Origin: Cellulosimicrobium cellulans
GTDB lineage: Bacteria > Actinomycetota > Actinomycetes > Actinomycetales > Cellulomonadaceae
DNA length: 64,000 nt
Assembly (NCBI RefSeq): GCF_006539945.1
Contig: NZ_BJNZ01000016.1
Span: 39,682-103,681, forward strand
Direction of reading: 5' to 3'
Positions 26,101 through 35,603 of this stretch are shown here, one piece after another. The notes beneath the pieces are model-generated. The model was given only the letters and a program-made list of their open reading frames with translations. It was not told where the DNA came from and did not search any database. A program made the position numbers and the translations under genes. Position 1 is the stretch's first letter. The number at the start of each line of letters is the position of its first letter.

Positions 26101-26270
26101 TCGTGCACGCGACCGGTCCGGCCGGGCTCGCCGTGGGGCTCGCGGTCGCGGCGGGACGCTACGGCGCGAGGTTCGTGCTCGAGGAGGTGCTCCGCGACCC
26201 GGGAACGGCGCAGGGGGCGCTGGCGCGGACGGCCTGGGACGACCCTCAGTCGTCCGACGACGTGCGGTAG
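23130..26270 (+). CDS. Sacsin-like / Hsp90-type GHKL ATPase, large
   Basis: 1046 residues starting with GTG inside the DUF3027 stop. The N-terminal 200 residues are an HATPase of the sacsin/Hsp90 kind: YRGRVVVELAQNAADAA (N-box with Asn and Asp) and TSTVGRFGVGFAAVRSVS (G2 lid), with the intervening LRAANTGEPLD (D-x-G like). The remaining 800 residues are Ala/Asp/Val-rich repeats without other motifs; there is no DnaJ domain as in eukaryotic sacsin. A chaperone-like or nucleic-acid-coupled ATPase is possible. The end overlaps DUF2530 by 25 bases (convergent). Confidence 0.8.
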   Translation: MTDDVFGTAALRRAVLEAWRSSPTRLREDANTEEDHAHGSYRGRVVVELAQNAADAAARAGVPGRLRLSLHAPSGPDGTWVLRAANTGEPLDTPGVASLVALRASATGQGARDAVGRTSTVGRFGVGFAAVRSVSDRVRVGAGERAVELSLARTRAALDDVVADRPDLAAEVARRADRLPVLRLPFPTRVEVPSGYDTVVEVELRDADALAAVRAELAAVDDPLLLALPALAEVVVAGDGVPARRVADVADRWTVLRREGTIDATLLADRPVEERSSTRWAVTWALPDGGARTDVLHAPTPTDERLTFPALLLATFPLDPARRHVPPGPVTAHVARAAGRAYAELLGGLARSHGADVLALVPTGLPASAVDAEVRASAEEELARTPLLPLDAPPARRAEQPPGTDDDDAADAVRHSLVAPAEARVLAGDVGDARVRAELGVAHLVDVPGPLRAVARSLGAQVVSLADVVDDLPLVADPARWWALYDAFAPHAADRSVLEALGALPVPLLGGQVVRGARGLLLLDTGSGERADAGGGVLDARDAADLGLRVADPRAAHPLLERLGARTTDLRAVLSDGAVRERVLAASDAAEAGDDPAPDVERLLALVAAAVREVPDPARAGLAFWWGELPVPTADGDRAPVRGCALPGTWAADALGALDLVDPAVVDRWGEPVLRAVGAAAGLGVLRVRDVLTPASADDEPDLDPHAPEGWLSDWGGYLAYLTTTLGPEAYVGDVLAVADLDAVADDAWPDALARLAADPAAREALLAPVRAEGGRAAVARSYTAWWLREELGGAFALGTGHRRVPFLRPAPPEAAGLDDEVVVALGGVRDLAELEPDEWVELLDDLPDVGQAVDAQAALTLWRALGVLAGRGERLDPPPDRVPALRAGAVLVVGADDVAVAPDPMWSPVRAVLPAPPGLVAAVADLLDVATVRRDAPAPDAAGRRADVPEVVHAVLDGPVPRTWERHDDLRVSGVAVSWWVERGGGADAVVHATGPAGLAVGLAVAAGRYGARFVLEEVLRDPGTAQGALARTAWDDPQSSDDVR

Positions 26271-26509
26271 CGGGTCCGGTTCCGGCGCTCCCACGCGAGC
26301 CCGAGGAGGCCGAGGACGAGGCCGGCGCCGCACGTGGTGACCGCGCGCGGGGAGATGGTCCCCAGGGCGAGGAGGACGGCGCACACGACGAGCGCGACCG
26401 CCCAGAGGCCCATCCCGACGAGGATCACGACGCGCAGGTCGACCCGCCAGGGCGCCGGGTCGGGGCGTCGGCGGTCGGGGTGCAGCAGCAGCGTGACGAA
26501 CGAGGGCAC
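26246..26509 (-). CDS. DUF2530 small membrane protein
   Basis: 87 residues with two hydrophobic helices (VVILVGMGLWAVALVVCAVLLAL and TCGAGLVLGLLGLAWE), a charged N-terminus and an Arg-rich C-terminal tail; this is the DUF2530 pattern. The GTG start at 26509 has no good ribosome site. Function unknown. It overlaps the sacsin-like gene end by 25 bases on the opposite strand. Confidence 0.8.
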   Translation of the reverse strand: MPSFVTLLLHPDRRRPDPAPWRVDLRVVILVGMGLWAVALVVCAVLLALGTISPRAVTTCGAGLVLGLLGLAWERRNRTRYRTSSDD

Positions 26510-26956
26510 AGGGGCATCGTATCCACGGCCCGGTTTTTCACCCGTAGCCGGATGTCACAGCCGTGACCTGGGCCGCATCCCCTTCTGGTGTGAGCACACG
26601 TCGGGAGCACTCGCAACGGCACGCTACGATGCATGCGCCGCGCTACGACCTCCACATGTGGTCACCCGTCCAGGTGGATCCGGCCGGCGTCGGGCCGCGC
26701 ATCGCTTCGGGACCCTCGTCCGATGTATCCGGACCTTCGGTGGAACATGGAATCTGGACGCCCGTCCAATCTATTTCTCCGAGCGGCTAGCGCAGCGCAA
26801 GATCCGCAGGATCATGCCCCTCAGGACGCCTCCGACCACGGCGGTACGGAACGTCTTCTCACCCGGGTGAAACCCCCTGACAACTCTCGTTCCCGCAGTT
26901 TTTGAACCCTAGGATGAGTCGCCATGCAGGGTGTGGAACCGACCGGAGGTGGACGC
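26510..26956. other. Intergenic region with lower GC, no supported gene
   Basis: About 450 bases between the divergent DUF2530 and sugar-transferase genes. It is clearly richer in A/T than its surroundings. Possible reading frames on both strands lack third-position GC and ribosome sites, so I do not call them. The far right end holds GGAGG for the sugar transferase (26945-26949). It probably contains a long 5' leader or several promoters. Confidence 0.5.
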
Positions 26957-28471
26957 ATGTCCCACAGCGTCACCGAGGACGCCAGGCGGAGCCTGCGCAC
27001 CCTTCTCGCCACCACTCCCGCGGCCCGGATCCGCGCCGCGCGCGCCGCGTTCGCCGCGCAGGGCTGGGAGGTCGCCTACCGGCGCCGGCTCCTGCTCACC
27101 GACACGGCGGTGATCATCGTCGCCGTGCTCGTCGCCTACTTCCTGCGCTGGGACCAGTTCATCAACGAGCCCGTCCGTGAGGCTCGCGTGCCGTACGTCG
27201 TGCTCAGCCTCCTCGTCGGTGTCGCCTGGTCCCTCTCCCTCAGCGCGAGCCGGACCCGCGACCCGCGGGTCATGGGCAGCGGCCCCACCGAGTACCACCG
27301 GATCTTCGACGCGTCGTGGCGGCTCTTCGCCGTCCTCGCGGTGCTCGCGTTCCTCCTGCGCTTCCCCGAGGCGCGCGGGTACCTCGCGTTCGCGTTCCCG
27401 ATCGGCCTCGGGGGGCTGCTCCTCGGCCGCTACGCGTGGCGGCAGTGGCTGCACGGCCAGCGGGCCCACGGGCGCATGCGCTCAGCGGTGCTCGCGATCG
27501 GCCACCGCGACCAGGCCGAGCGGCTCATCCGCGACCTCAACGGCCGCGACGAGTCGGGGTACCGCGTCGTCGGCGTGTGCGTCCCGTCGGGCGGGTTCGG
27601 TGCCGGCGAGGAGATCCGCGGCGTCCCGGTCCTCGGGGAGCTGCGGCACGCGGGCGAGGTCGCCACGCGGGTCGGCGCGGACGTCGTCGCCGTGTCGGGG
27701 TCGGACGCCATCACGGCCGAGGTCGTGCGACGGCTGGGCTGGGAGCTCGAGCCGTACGGCGTCGACCTCATGCTCACGGCCGAGCTCGCCGACGTCGCCG
27801 GACCGCGCATCACCATCACGCCCGCGGAGAGCGTCTCGCTCCTGCACGTGGACGCGCCCCGGTTCACGGGGCCCAAGTTCGCCGTGAAGTCCGTCGTCGA
27901 CTGGACCGGCGCCGCGCTCATCACGCTCGCCGCGCTGCCGGTGCTCGTGCTCGTCGCGCTCGCCGTCCGGCTCACGAGCCGCGGCCCGGTGCTCTTCCGT
28001 CAGGAGCGCGTCGGCCGCAACGGGCGGACGTTCCCCATGTTCAAGTTCCGGTCGATGCGAGCCGGCGCCGACCGGGAGGTCGACCACCTCGAGGAGCAGA
28101 ACGACGGCGCGGGCCCGCTGTTCAAGATGCGCGACGACCCGCGCGTCACCCGCGTCGGTCGTGTGCTGCGCCGCTACTCGCTCGACGAGCTCCCGCAGCT
28201 GTTCAACGTGCTGCGTGGCGACATGAGCCTCGTCGGGCCGCGTCCGCCGCTGCCGCGCGAGGTCCAGAAGTACGAGAAGAAGGTGCGGCGCCGCCTCCTG
28301 GTCAAGCCCGGCCTCACGGGCCTGTGGCAGGTCGGCGGCAGGTCGGACCTGTCGTGGGAGGAGAGCGTCCGCCTCGACGTGTACTACGTCGAGAACTGGA
28401 CGATGTTCGGCGACTTCCTCATCCTCGCGCGCACGGCGCGCGCGGTGTTCTCCGGCTCCGGGGCCTACTGA
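26957..28471 (+). CDS. Polyprenyl-phosphate sugar phosphotransferase (exopolysaccharide initiation)
   Basis: 504 residues, WbaP/CpsE-type architecture: five hydrophobic segments in the N-terminal half, a CoA-binding-like Rossmann domain (SAVLAIGHRDQAERLIRDL, about 180-290) and a C-terminal bacterial sugar-transferase domain (GPVLFRQERVGRNG, FPMFKFRSM, DELPQLFNVLRGDMSLVGPRPPLPREV, KPGLTGLWQV). It would move a hexose-1-phosphate from a nucleotide sugar to undecaprenyl phosphate at the inner membrane. The ATG at 26957 has GGAGG 7 bases upstream; an upstream ATG at 26924 lacks this. No glycosyltransferase operon follows; the neighbour is a truncated UDP-sugar dehydrogenase. Confidence 0.92.
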   Translation: MSHSVTEDARRSLRTLLATTPAARIRAARAAFAAQGWEVAYRRRLLLTDTAVIIVAVLVAYFLRWDQFINEPVREARVPYVVLSLLVGVAWSLSLSASRTRDPRVMGSGPTEYHRIFDASWRLFAVLAVLAFLLRFPEARGYLAFAFPIGLGGLLLGRYAWRQWLHGQRAHGRMRSAVLAIGHRDQAERLIRDLNGRDESGYRVVGVCVPSGGFGAGEEIRGVPVLGELRHAGEVATRVGADVVAVSGSDAITAEVVRRLGWELEPYGVDLMLTAELADVAGPRITITPAESVSLLHVDAPRFTGPKFAVKSVVDWTGAALITLAALPVLVLVALAVRLTSRGPVLFRQERVGRNGRTFPMFKFRSMRAGADREVDHLEEQNDGAGPLFKMRDDPRVTRVGRVLRRYSLDELPQLFNVLRGDMSLVGPRPPLPREVQKYEKKVRRRLLVKPGLTGLWQVGGRSDLSWEESVRLDVYYVENWTMFGDFLILARTARAVFSGSGAY

Positions 28472-28510
28472 GGCCGGCGGGGTGCAGGGTCGGGCGCGGG
28501 GAGGTGCGTC

Positions 28511-29257
28511 GTGCGGGTCTCGGTCTCGGGATGCGGTCGCCGCGGCGTCCTGCACGCGGCCTGCCTCGCGGCGGCGGGCCACGAGGTCGTGCTCCACGAC
28601 ACGGACCCCCGGGCCCTCGACGCGCTCCGCACGGGACTGAGCCGCGCCGCTGAGCCGCGTCTCCACCGGCTCCTCGCGCTCGGCCTCGTGAGCGGTCGGC
28701 TGCGCCCCACGACGGACCGCACCGCGGTCGCCGGGGCGCGCGTGCACGTCCTGTGCGTCGGCGCGGGCCCCGCCCCCGACCCCGACGGCGTCTCGCGCGT
28801 GGTGACGCTCCGCGACGCGCTCGACGACCTCGCCCCGCACCTCGGCCCGGGGGACCTGGTCGTCGGGCGCGCGCGGGTCCCGGCCGGCACGGCCGAGTGG
28901 CTCGCGGCCACCCTCCTCGCCGACGGCGTGCGGGCGACGGTCGCGTGGGTGCCCGACGAGCACCGGACCGGGCACGCCGTCGTCGACGTCCTGCACCCGT
29001 CCCGGCTCGTCCACGGGGTGCCCGCGGGCCCGGACGGCGAGCGGGCGGCCGCGATCCTCGACGCGCTCCACGCGGTGCAGCTCGCGACCGGCGCTCCCCG
29101 GACCGTCACCGACCTCGCGACGGCGGAAGGGCTCGGGCACGGTGCCGGCACGCCGCGCCTCGCAGTCCTTGACGGCCTCCGCGAGGGCGGGCACGACGCC
29201 GCCGACGTGGCGTCGAGCACACCTGTCCCGGCGCTCGCCGCGGTCGGCGCCGCCTGA
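28511..29257 (+). CDS. UDP-glucose/GDP-mannose dehydrogenase N-terminal domain alone (truncated)
   Basis: 248 residues matching only the NAD-binding domain of UDP-glucose dehydrogenases: GCGRRGVLHAACLAAAGHEVVLHDTD replaces GxGYVGL, ARVPAGTAEWL stands for S-T-V-P-x-G-T, and VPDEHRTGHAVVDVLHPSRLVHG for NPEFLREGSAVxDxxxPDRIVIG. The central and C-terminal domains (catalytic Cys, hexamer interface, UDP site), normally another 200 residues, are missing. The frame is intact with good GC3, a GTG start and GGGAGGTG upstream, so it is expressed protein or recent relic. Adjacent to the sugar transferase. Confidence 0.7.
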   Translation: MRVSVSGCGRRGVLHAACLAAAGHEVVLHDTDPRALDALRTGLSRAAEPRLHRLLALGLVSGRLRPTTDRTAVAGARVHVLCVGAGPAPDPDGVSRVVTLRDALDDLAPHLGPGDLVVGRARVPAGTAEWLAATLLADGVRATVAWVPDEHRTGHAVVDVLHPSRLVHGVPAGPDGERAAAILDALHAVQLATGAPRTVTDLATAEGLGHGAGTPRLAVLDGLREGGHDAADVASSTPVPALAAVGAA

Positions 29258-29342
29258 CGTGCGCGGACACCCCCCGGGGGCGATGCCGGACCGTGTCCCG
29301 CGTGTTACCGCGCGGTCACAGGGTTCTGGCAGCATTCTCACC

Positions 29343-30818
<1,476 letters not shown>

Positions 30819-30827
30819 GCTCGGTCC

Positions 30828-32183
30828 ATGACGAGCGCGGCGGACGAGCGGTCGGGGAAGGCGTCGGTCGACGGCTCCCCTGCTGCTCGTCCGCCTGCGT
30901 TCTACCGGCTGGAGAACACCGTCCAGCCGTACGACTGGGGCTCGACGTCGGCCATCCAGGACCTCCTGGGGGCAGAACCGGACGGTCGGCCGGCGGCCGA
31001 GCTGTGGATGGGCGCGCACCCGCTCGCGCCGTCGCGCGTCGTGCCCGACGGTGCGGGGCGCCCGAACGAGGGACCGCGCCCGGGCGTGGCGGCGGCGGGC
31101 ACGACGCTCGCGGACCTGGTGCGCGCGGACCCGGTGGGGGCGCTGGGCCAGCGCGTGCTCGACCAGTACGGTCCCCGGCTGCCGTTTCTCCTCAAGGTGC
31201 TCGCGGCCGAGCGCGCGCTCTCGCTCCAGGTCCACCCGCACCCGCACCGCGCCCGCGAGGGGTTCAACCGCGAGAACCGGGAGGGCGTGGCGCGCGACTC
31301 GCCGCTGCGCAGCTTCCACGACGACCAGCACAAGCCCGAGATGGTCGTCGCGGTGTCGCGCTTCGAGGGCCTGTCCGGCTTCCGGCGCCCGGCGCGCATC
31401 CTCGAGCTCCTCGACGGGCTGGACGGCGGCCTCGTGGCCCGCATGCGGGCCGCGCTCCTCGCGCGACCGACCGAGGCCGGCGTCCGCGAGGCGTTCACGC
31501 TCGCGCTCCACGCCCGGTCCGAGCCCGACGTCGCGGCGGACCTCGCCCGGACCGTCGCGTCGGTCCGGGCTCGGGCCGAGGACCCGACCGGCGCCGGTGC
31601 CGGGGCGACGCCGGGCGTACCTCGGCGCACGTCGCGGCGTGCCGACGCCACGGTGCTCACGCTCGCCGAGCAGCACCCGGGCGACCCCGGCGCCGTCGTC
31701 TCCCTCATGCTCAACCGGGTCACGCTCGCACCGGGGGAGTCGATGTTCGTGCCGTCCGGGCACGTGCACGCGTACCTGTCCGGCTGCGCGGTCGAGGTCA
31801 TGGCGAGCTCCGACAACGTCCTGCGCGCGGGCCTCACGAGCAAGCTCGTCGACGTCGACGCGCTGCTCGAGTGCGCCACGTGCACGCCCGGGCCCGCCGC
31901 GCGCCCGCGCCTGGTCGACGACGGGTCCGGCCTCGTCACCTACCGTCCGCCGGTCGCGGAGTTCGCGCTCCGTGCGGGCCTGGTCGCGGGGGCCGTACCG
32001 CTGCCCGACGCCGGACCGCGCGTCGTGCTGTGCCTCGACGGCGCCGTGACGCTCGCCGAGGGCCTCGGGCCGGGGGCCGTCGACACTCACTTGTCGCGCG
32101 GCGAGTCGGTCTTCGTGCCTCACGCGACCGGGCCGGTCGTCGTGCGAGGCGACGGGCGCGTCGTCGTCGCCTACGTGCCCTGA
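30828..32183 (+). CDS. manA: Mannose-6-phosphate isomerase, class I
   Basis: 451 residues, cupin type I PMI. It opens with YRLENTVQPYDWGS, has the HPHPHRAREGFNRE zinc-site region (QVHPHPH), HKPEMVVAVSRFEGLSGFR and a second cupin with MFVPSGHVHAYLSGCAVEVMASSDNVLRAGLTSK. It interconverts fructose-6-P and mannose-6-P for cell-wall mannosylation and mannose catabolism. About 40 residues of Arg/Ala-rich insertion lie between the metal sites (around 255-285), longer than in E. coli. Confidence 0.95.
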   Translation: MTSAADERSGKASVDGSPAARPPAFYRLENTVQPYDWGSTSAIQDLLGAEPDGRPAAELWMGAHPLAPSRVVPDGAGRPNEGPRPGVAAAGTTLADLVRADPVGALGQRVLDQYGPRLPFLLKVLAAERALSLQVHPHPHRAREGFNRENREGVARDSPLRSFHDDQHKPEMVVAVSRFEGLSGFRRPARILELLDGLDGGLVARMRAALLARPTEAGVREAFTLALHARSEPDVAADLARTVASVRARAEDPTGAGAGATPGVPRRTSRRADATVLTLAEQHPGDPGAVVSLMLNRVTLAPGESMFVPSGHVHAYLSGCAVEVMASSDNVLRAGLTSKLVDVDALLECATCTPGPAARPRLVDDGSGLVTYRPPVAEFALRAGLVAGAVPLPDAGPRVVLCLDGAVTLAEGLGPGAVDTHLSRGESVFVPHATGPVVVRGDGRVVVAYVP

Positions 32184-32237
32184 CCAGGTCACGTACCCCC
32201 GCACCTCCCGCCCCGGGGGTGACGCGCGCCTCTTTCT

Positions 32238-32264
32238 TTACCCTAGGTAATGAGTTAAGGTAAC
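32238..32264. promoter_or_regulatory. MarR operator pair upstream of marR
   Basis: TTACCCTAGGTAA (32238-32250), an imperfect-centre palindrome with perfect TTACC/GGTAA arms, and GTTAAGGTAAC (32254-32264) with GTTA/TAAC arms. Both lie within 31 bases of the marR start, in the only AT-rich patch there, so they probably overlap the promoter and mediate autorepression. A DtxR-type iron box was considered but matches poorly. Confidence 0.65.
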
Positions 32265-32268
32265 TATC

Positions 32269-32727
32269 ATGCCTGCTGCGGACCCCACTGCCCCCTCCCG
32301 GAGCCAGTACCGGCCCGCCACCCTCGGCGGTGAGCTCCGCGTGGCGCTCACGCGCATCTCTCGCCGCCTGCGCGCGCAGCGCGGCGAGGCCGACCTGCCC
32401 GAGGGCCGGTTCGGCGTGCTCACGGTGCTGTACAAGCACGGCGCGATGTCGCCGAGCGAGCTCGCCGAGCACGAGCGCGTCAAGCCGCCGTCGATGACCC
32501 GGGCCGTCAACGCCCTCGTCGAGATGGGACTGGTCGAGAAGGGCGAGCACGCGAGCGACCGTCGCCAGGTCGTCGTGCGGCTCACCGACGCCGGTGCGCG
32601 CGAGGTCAAGGAGACCCGCCGCCGCCGGGACGCGTGGCTCACGCAGCAGCTGTCCTCCCTCACGCCCGACGAAAGAGAGACCTTGGCCCGCGCCAGTGAG
32701 CTGTTGACCCGGATCGCCGCCCGATGA
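32269..32727 (+). CDS. MarR-family transcriptional regulator
   Basis: 152 residues with winged HTH: FGVLTVLYKHGAMSPSELAEHERVKPPSMTRAVNALVEMGLVEKGEHASDRRQVVVRLTDAG. The ATG at 32269 is 4 bases past the second palindrome and about 8 past a TTAAGG. The stop overlaps the MFS start by four bases (ATGA), so regulator and transporter form a coupled operon. Ligand unknown. Confidence 0.93.
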   Translation: MPAADPTAPSRSQYRPATLGGELRVALTRISRRLRAQRGEADLPEGRFGVLTVLYKHGAMSPSELAEHERVKPPSMTRAVNALVEMGLVEKGEHASDRRQVVVRLTDAGAREVKETRRRRDAWLTQQLSSLTPDERETLARASELLTRIAAR

Positions 32728-34070
32728 GCGCGACCTTCTCCTCCCTGAAGTACTACAACTACCGCGTCTGGTTCGGCGCCGCGCTCGTCGCGAACGTCGG
32801 CACTTGGATGCAGCGCGTCGCGCAGGACTGGCTCGTCCTCACCGACCTCACCGACAACTCGGGTATCGCCGTCGGCGTCGTGACGGCGTTGCAGTTCGCC
32901 CCCGTGCTCGCGCTGTCCGCGTGGGCGGGCCTGCTCGCCGACCGGCTCCCGCGCCGCCGGCTCCTCATGGCCACCCAGGGCGCGATGGGTCTGCTCGCCC
33001 TCGGCCTGGGTGCGCTCGTGCTGTCCGGGAGCGTCGAGCTGTGGCACGTCTACGTGTTCGCCGGCCTGCTCGGCGTCGTGTCGGCGTTCGACAACCCCGT
33101 GCGCCAGACCTTCGTCGCCGAGATGGTGCCCGCAGACAAGCTGTCCAACGCCGTCGGGCTCAACAGCGCGTCGTTCAACGCCGCACGCCTCGTGGGGCCC
33201 GGCGTCGCCGGGCTGCTCATCGCGGCCGTCGGCTCCGGCTGGCTGTTCGTCATCAACGGCGTCACGTTCGGGGCGACGATCCTCGCGCTGATGTACATGC
33301 GCACGCGCGAGCTCCACGTGCTGCCCAGCGCGCCACGGGAGAAGGGGCAGATCCGCGAGGGCATCCGGTACGTGCGGGGGCGAACCGACATCATCGTCAT
33401 CATGGTCGTCGTCGGCGTCGTGTCGACGTTCGGGCTCAACTTCCAGCTCACGTCCGCGATGATGGCGAAGGTCGAGTTCGGCAAGGGCCCGGGGGAGTAC
33501 GGGATCCTCGGCTCGATCCTCGCGATCGGGTCGCTCACCGGTGCCCTGCTCGCCGCGCGGCGCGAGCGCCCGCGCGTCCGGCTCGTCATCGGGTCCGCGT
33601 TCGGGTTCGCCGTCGCGACGGGCGTCATGGCCCTCATGCCGACCTACCCGAGCTACGCGATCGCCTGCATCCCGGTGGGCCTCGCGTCGCTCACGATGAT
33701 GACCGCCGCGAACTCCACGATCCAGATGTCCGTCGACCCGGTCATGCGCGGGCGCGTCATGTCGCTCTACATGATCGTGTTCCTCGGCGCGACGCCGATC
33801 GGGTCGCCGCTCGTCGGCTGGATCGCCGAGGCGTGGGGCCCGCGCTGGGCCATCGGCGTCGGGTCGATCACCGCCGGCCTCGTCGCCGTGGGCGCCGCCG
33901 TCTGGGCGGTGCGCAACTGGCACCTCGAGGTCCGCTACCGCGTCCTGCAGCGCCCGCACCTCGTCGTGCGCTACCTCGACGCGGGCACCCCGGCGGACCG
34001 GTCCGCCCGAGCCGAGACCCGCCGTCGCCTGGGCGTCGAGGACGCGGAGGAGGCGGCCCGCGCCGCCTGA
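32724..34070 (+). CDS. MFS transporter (EntS/DHA3-like)
   Basis: 448 residues with about 12 hydrophobic segments; starts FSSLKYYNYRVWFGAALVANVGTWMQRVAQDWLVL as in DHA3/EntS-type exporters, with the conserved LSAWAGLLADRLPRRRLL loop 2-3 motif and GAIGSPLVG-like C-half motif (GATPIGSPLVG). It likely exports a small molecule or siderophore under the MarR repressor. Its stop falls in the first unit of a 17-bp tandem repeat. Confidence 0.88.
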   Translation: MSATFSSLKYYNYRVWFGAALVANVGTWMQRVAQDWLVLTDLTDNSGIAVGVVTALQFAPVLALSAWAGLLADRLPRRRLLMATQGAMGLLALGLGALVLSGSVELWHVYVFAGLLGVVSAFDNPVRQTFVAEMVPADKLSNAVGLNSASFNAARLVGPGVAGLLIAAVGSGWLFVINGVTFGATILALMYMRTRELHVLPSAPREKGQIREGIRYVRGRTDIIVIMVVVGVVSTFGLNFQLTSAMMAKVEFGKGPGEYGILGSILAIGSLTGALLAARRERPRVRLVIGSAFGFAVATGVMALMPTYPSYAIACIPVGLASLTMMTAANSTIQMSVDPVMRGRVMSLYMIVFLGATPIGSPLVGWIAEAWGPRWAIGVGSITAGLVAVGAAVWAVRNWHLEVRYRVLQRPHLVVRYLDAGTPADRSARAETRRRLGVEDAEEAARAA

Positions 34071-34125
34071 CGCCGGCTCGCCCCGGACGCCGGCTCGCCC
34101 CGGACGCCGGCTCGCCCCGGACGCC
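34069..34125 (+). repeat. 17-bp tandem repeat at the MFS gene end
   Basis: Three exact copies of GACGCCGGCTCGCCCCG (34069-34085, 34086-34102, 34103-34119) plus a partial fourth, starting inside the TGA stop codon of the transporter and leading directly into a 24-bp hairpin. Confidence 0.85.
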
Positions 34126-34178
34126 GAGCACGACATGAGGGTCGCTATGGAGCTCATAGCGACCCTCATGTCGTGCTC
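34126..34178. terminator. Perfect 24-bp hairpin between convergent MFS and serC genes
   Basis: Arms 34126-34149 and 34155-34178 are exactly complementary over 24 bases (starting GAGCACGACATGAGGG) with a five-base loop. There is no U-tract on either strand. It sits between convergent genes, so a bidirectional terminator is the simplest reading. Confidence 0.8.
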
Positions 34179-34209
34179 GACGCGGGGTGGTGGCGTGGTC
34201 GTCCCGGGG

Positions 34210-35352
34210 TCAGGCGAGGTGGGTTACTACGTGGTCGACGCAGGCCGTGAGGGCGCGGACGTCGTCGGGCTCGATCGCCGGGAACATCGCCACGCGGAGC
34301 TGGTTGCGGCCCAGCTTGCGGTAGGGGAAGACGTCGAGGATCCCGTTCGCGCGGAGCGCGCCCACGACGGCGGTCGCGTCGATCGCGTCGTCGAGGTCGA
34401 TCGTGCCGACGACGGTGGACCGCTGCGCCGGGTCGGCGACGAACGGCGTTGCCCACGCGCGGGCCTCGGCCCAGCCGTACAGGTGGGCGGCAGACTCGGC
34501 CGACCGGGTCGCGGCCCACGAGAGCCCGCCGTTGCCGAGGATCCACTCGACCTGCTCGGCCAGCATGACGAGCGTCGCGATCGCGGGCGTGTTGAGCGTC
34601 TGGTCCAGGCGCGAGTTGGCCGCCGCCGTGCGCAGGGAGAGGGATTCCGGCACCCAGCGCGTGCCGCTCGACTCGACCTCCTCCGCGCGCGCGAGCGCGT
34701 CGGGCGAGCACAGCGCGAGCCACAGGCCGCCGTCGGACCCGAAGACCTTCTGCGGCGCGAAGTAGTAGACGTCGGTCTCGGCGACGTCGACCGGGAGCGC
34801 GCCCGCACCCGAGGTCGCGTCCACGAGGGTGAGCGCCCCGCGCTCACGCGAGCCCGGCACGCGGCGGACCGGCGCCATGGCGCCGGTCGAGGTCTCGTTC
34901 TGGGGCCACGCGTGCACGTCGACGTCGTCGGCGGGCTCGGGCAGCGCGACGGACCCGGCGGGGGCCGAGATCACCTGCGACGGCTCGAGGAAGGGCGCGG
35001 CCGTCGTCGCGGCGGCGAACTTGGCGCCGAACTCGCCGAACGCCGCATGCTGCGCCTTGGAGCGCACGAGGCAGGCCGTGGCGACGTCCCAGAACGTCGT
35101 GGAGCCGCCGTTCCCGAGCACGACCTCGTAGCCGTCCGGCAGCGCGAAGAGCTCGGCGAGCCCCTCGCGCGTCCGGCGCACGACCGAGCGGACCGGCGCC
35201 TGGCGGTGGGACGTCCCGAGCAGGGACGCGCCGGCGTCGGCGAGCGCGCGGACCTGCGCGGCGCGGACCTTGCTCGGCCCGGAGCCGAAGCGGCCGTCTG
35301 CCGGCAGCAGGTCCGAGGGGATCGTGATCGGGGCGGTGGCGGGATCAGGCAC
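34210..35352 (-). CDS. serC: Phosphoserine aminotransferase
   Basis: 380 residues, actinobacterial SerC type: GSGPSKVRAAQVRAL and LLGTSHRQAPVRSVV near the N-terminus, GNGGSTTFWDVATACLV, NETSTGAMAPV, and YFAPQKVFGSDGGLWLALCSP with the PLP lysine in APQK. It converts 3-phosphohydroxypyruvate plus glutamate to phosphoserine in serine synthesis. Convergent with the MFS gene and divergent from the DtxR-type gene. Confidence 0.95.
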   Translation of the reverse strand: MPDPATAPITIPSDLLPADGRFGSGPSKVRAAQVRALADAGASLLGTSHRQAPVRSVVRRTREGLAELFALPDGYEVVLGNGGSTTFWDVATACLVRSKAQHAAFGEFGAKFAAATTAAPFLEPSQVISAPAGSVALPEPADDVDVHAWPQNETSTGAMAPVRRVPGSRERGALTLVDATSGAGALPVDVAETDVYYFAPQKVFGSDGGLWLALCSPDALARAEEVESSGTRWVPESLSLRTAAANSRLDQTLNTPAIATLVMLAEQVEWILGNGGLSWAATRSAESAAHLYGWAEARAWATPFVADPAQRSTVVGTIDLDDAIDATAVVGALRANGILDVFPYRKLGRNQLRVAMFPAIEPDDVRALTACVDHVVTHLA

Positions 35353-35603
35353 GTCGTCACCCTACGCGCGTGACACGTCGGCCGGGGGCGGCGTCCGCCG
35401 ACGCGCGCGACGGTGGTCACCGGTTCGCGGTCGGGTGCCCGGAGCGTCCGGTCGCGGCGGGCGCCACGGGCTCTCTCGCGCGGCCCCCGGGTCGGGTCAC
35501 GGGCTCGCCATAGACTGTCCCCCAGCGGCCCGCCGGTGCGGGCAGGCGCCCCGTGGCGACGACGACCGGGCGCCCCGAGCCGACGAGCGACTGGGAGCGT
35601 GAC

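Noticed and set aside
26510..26956. Short frames in the low-GC leader of the sugar transferase
   Set aside because: Third-position GC is low and no ribosome site or family match was seen.
32238..32264. Iron box for the DtxR-like regulator
   Set aside because: The match to TTAGGTTAGGCTAACCTAA is weak; the short palindromes fit a MarR operator better.
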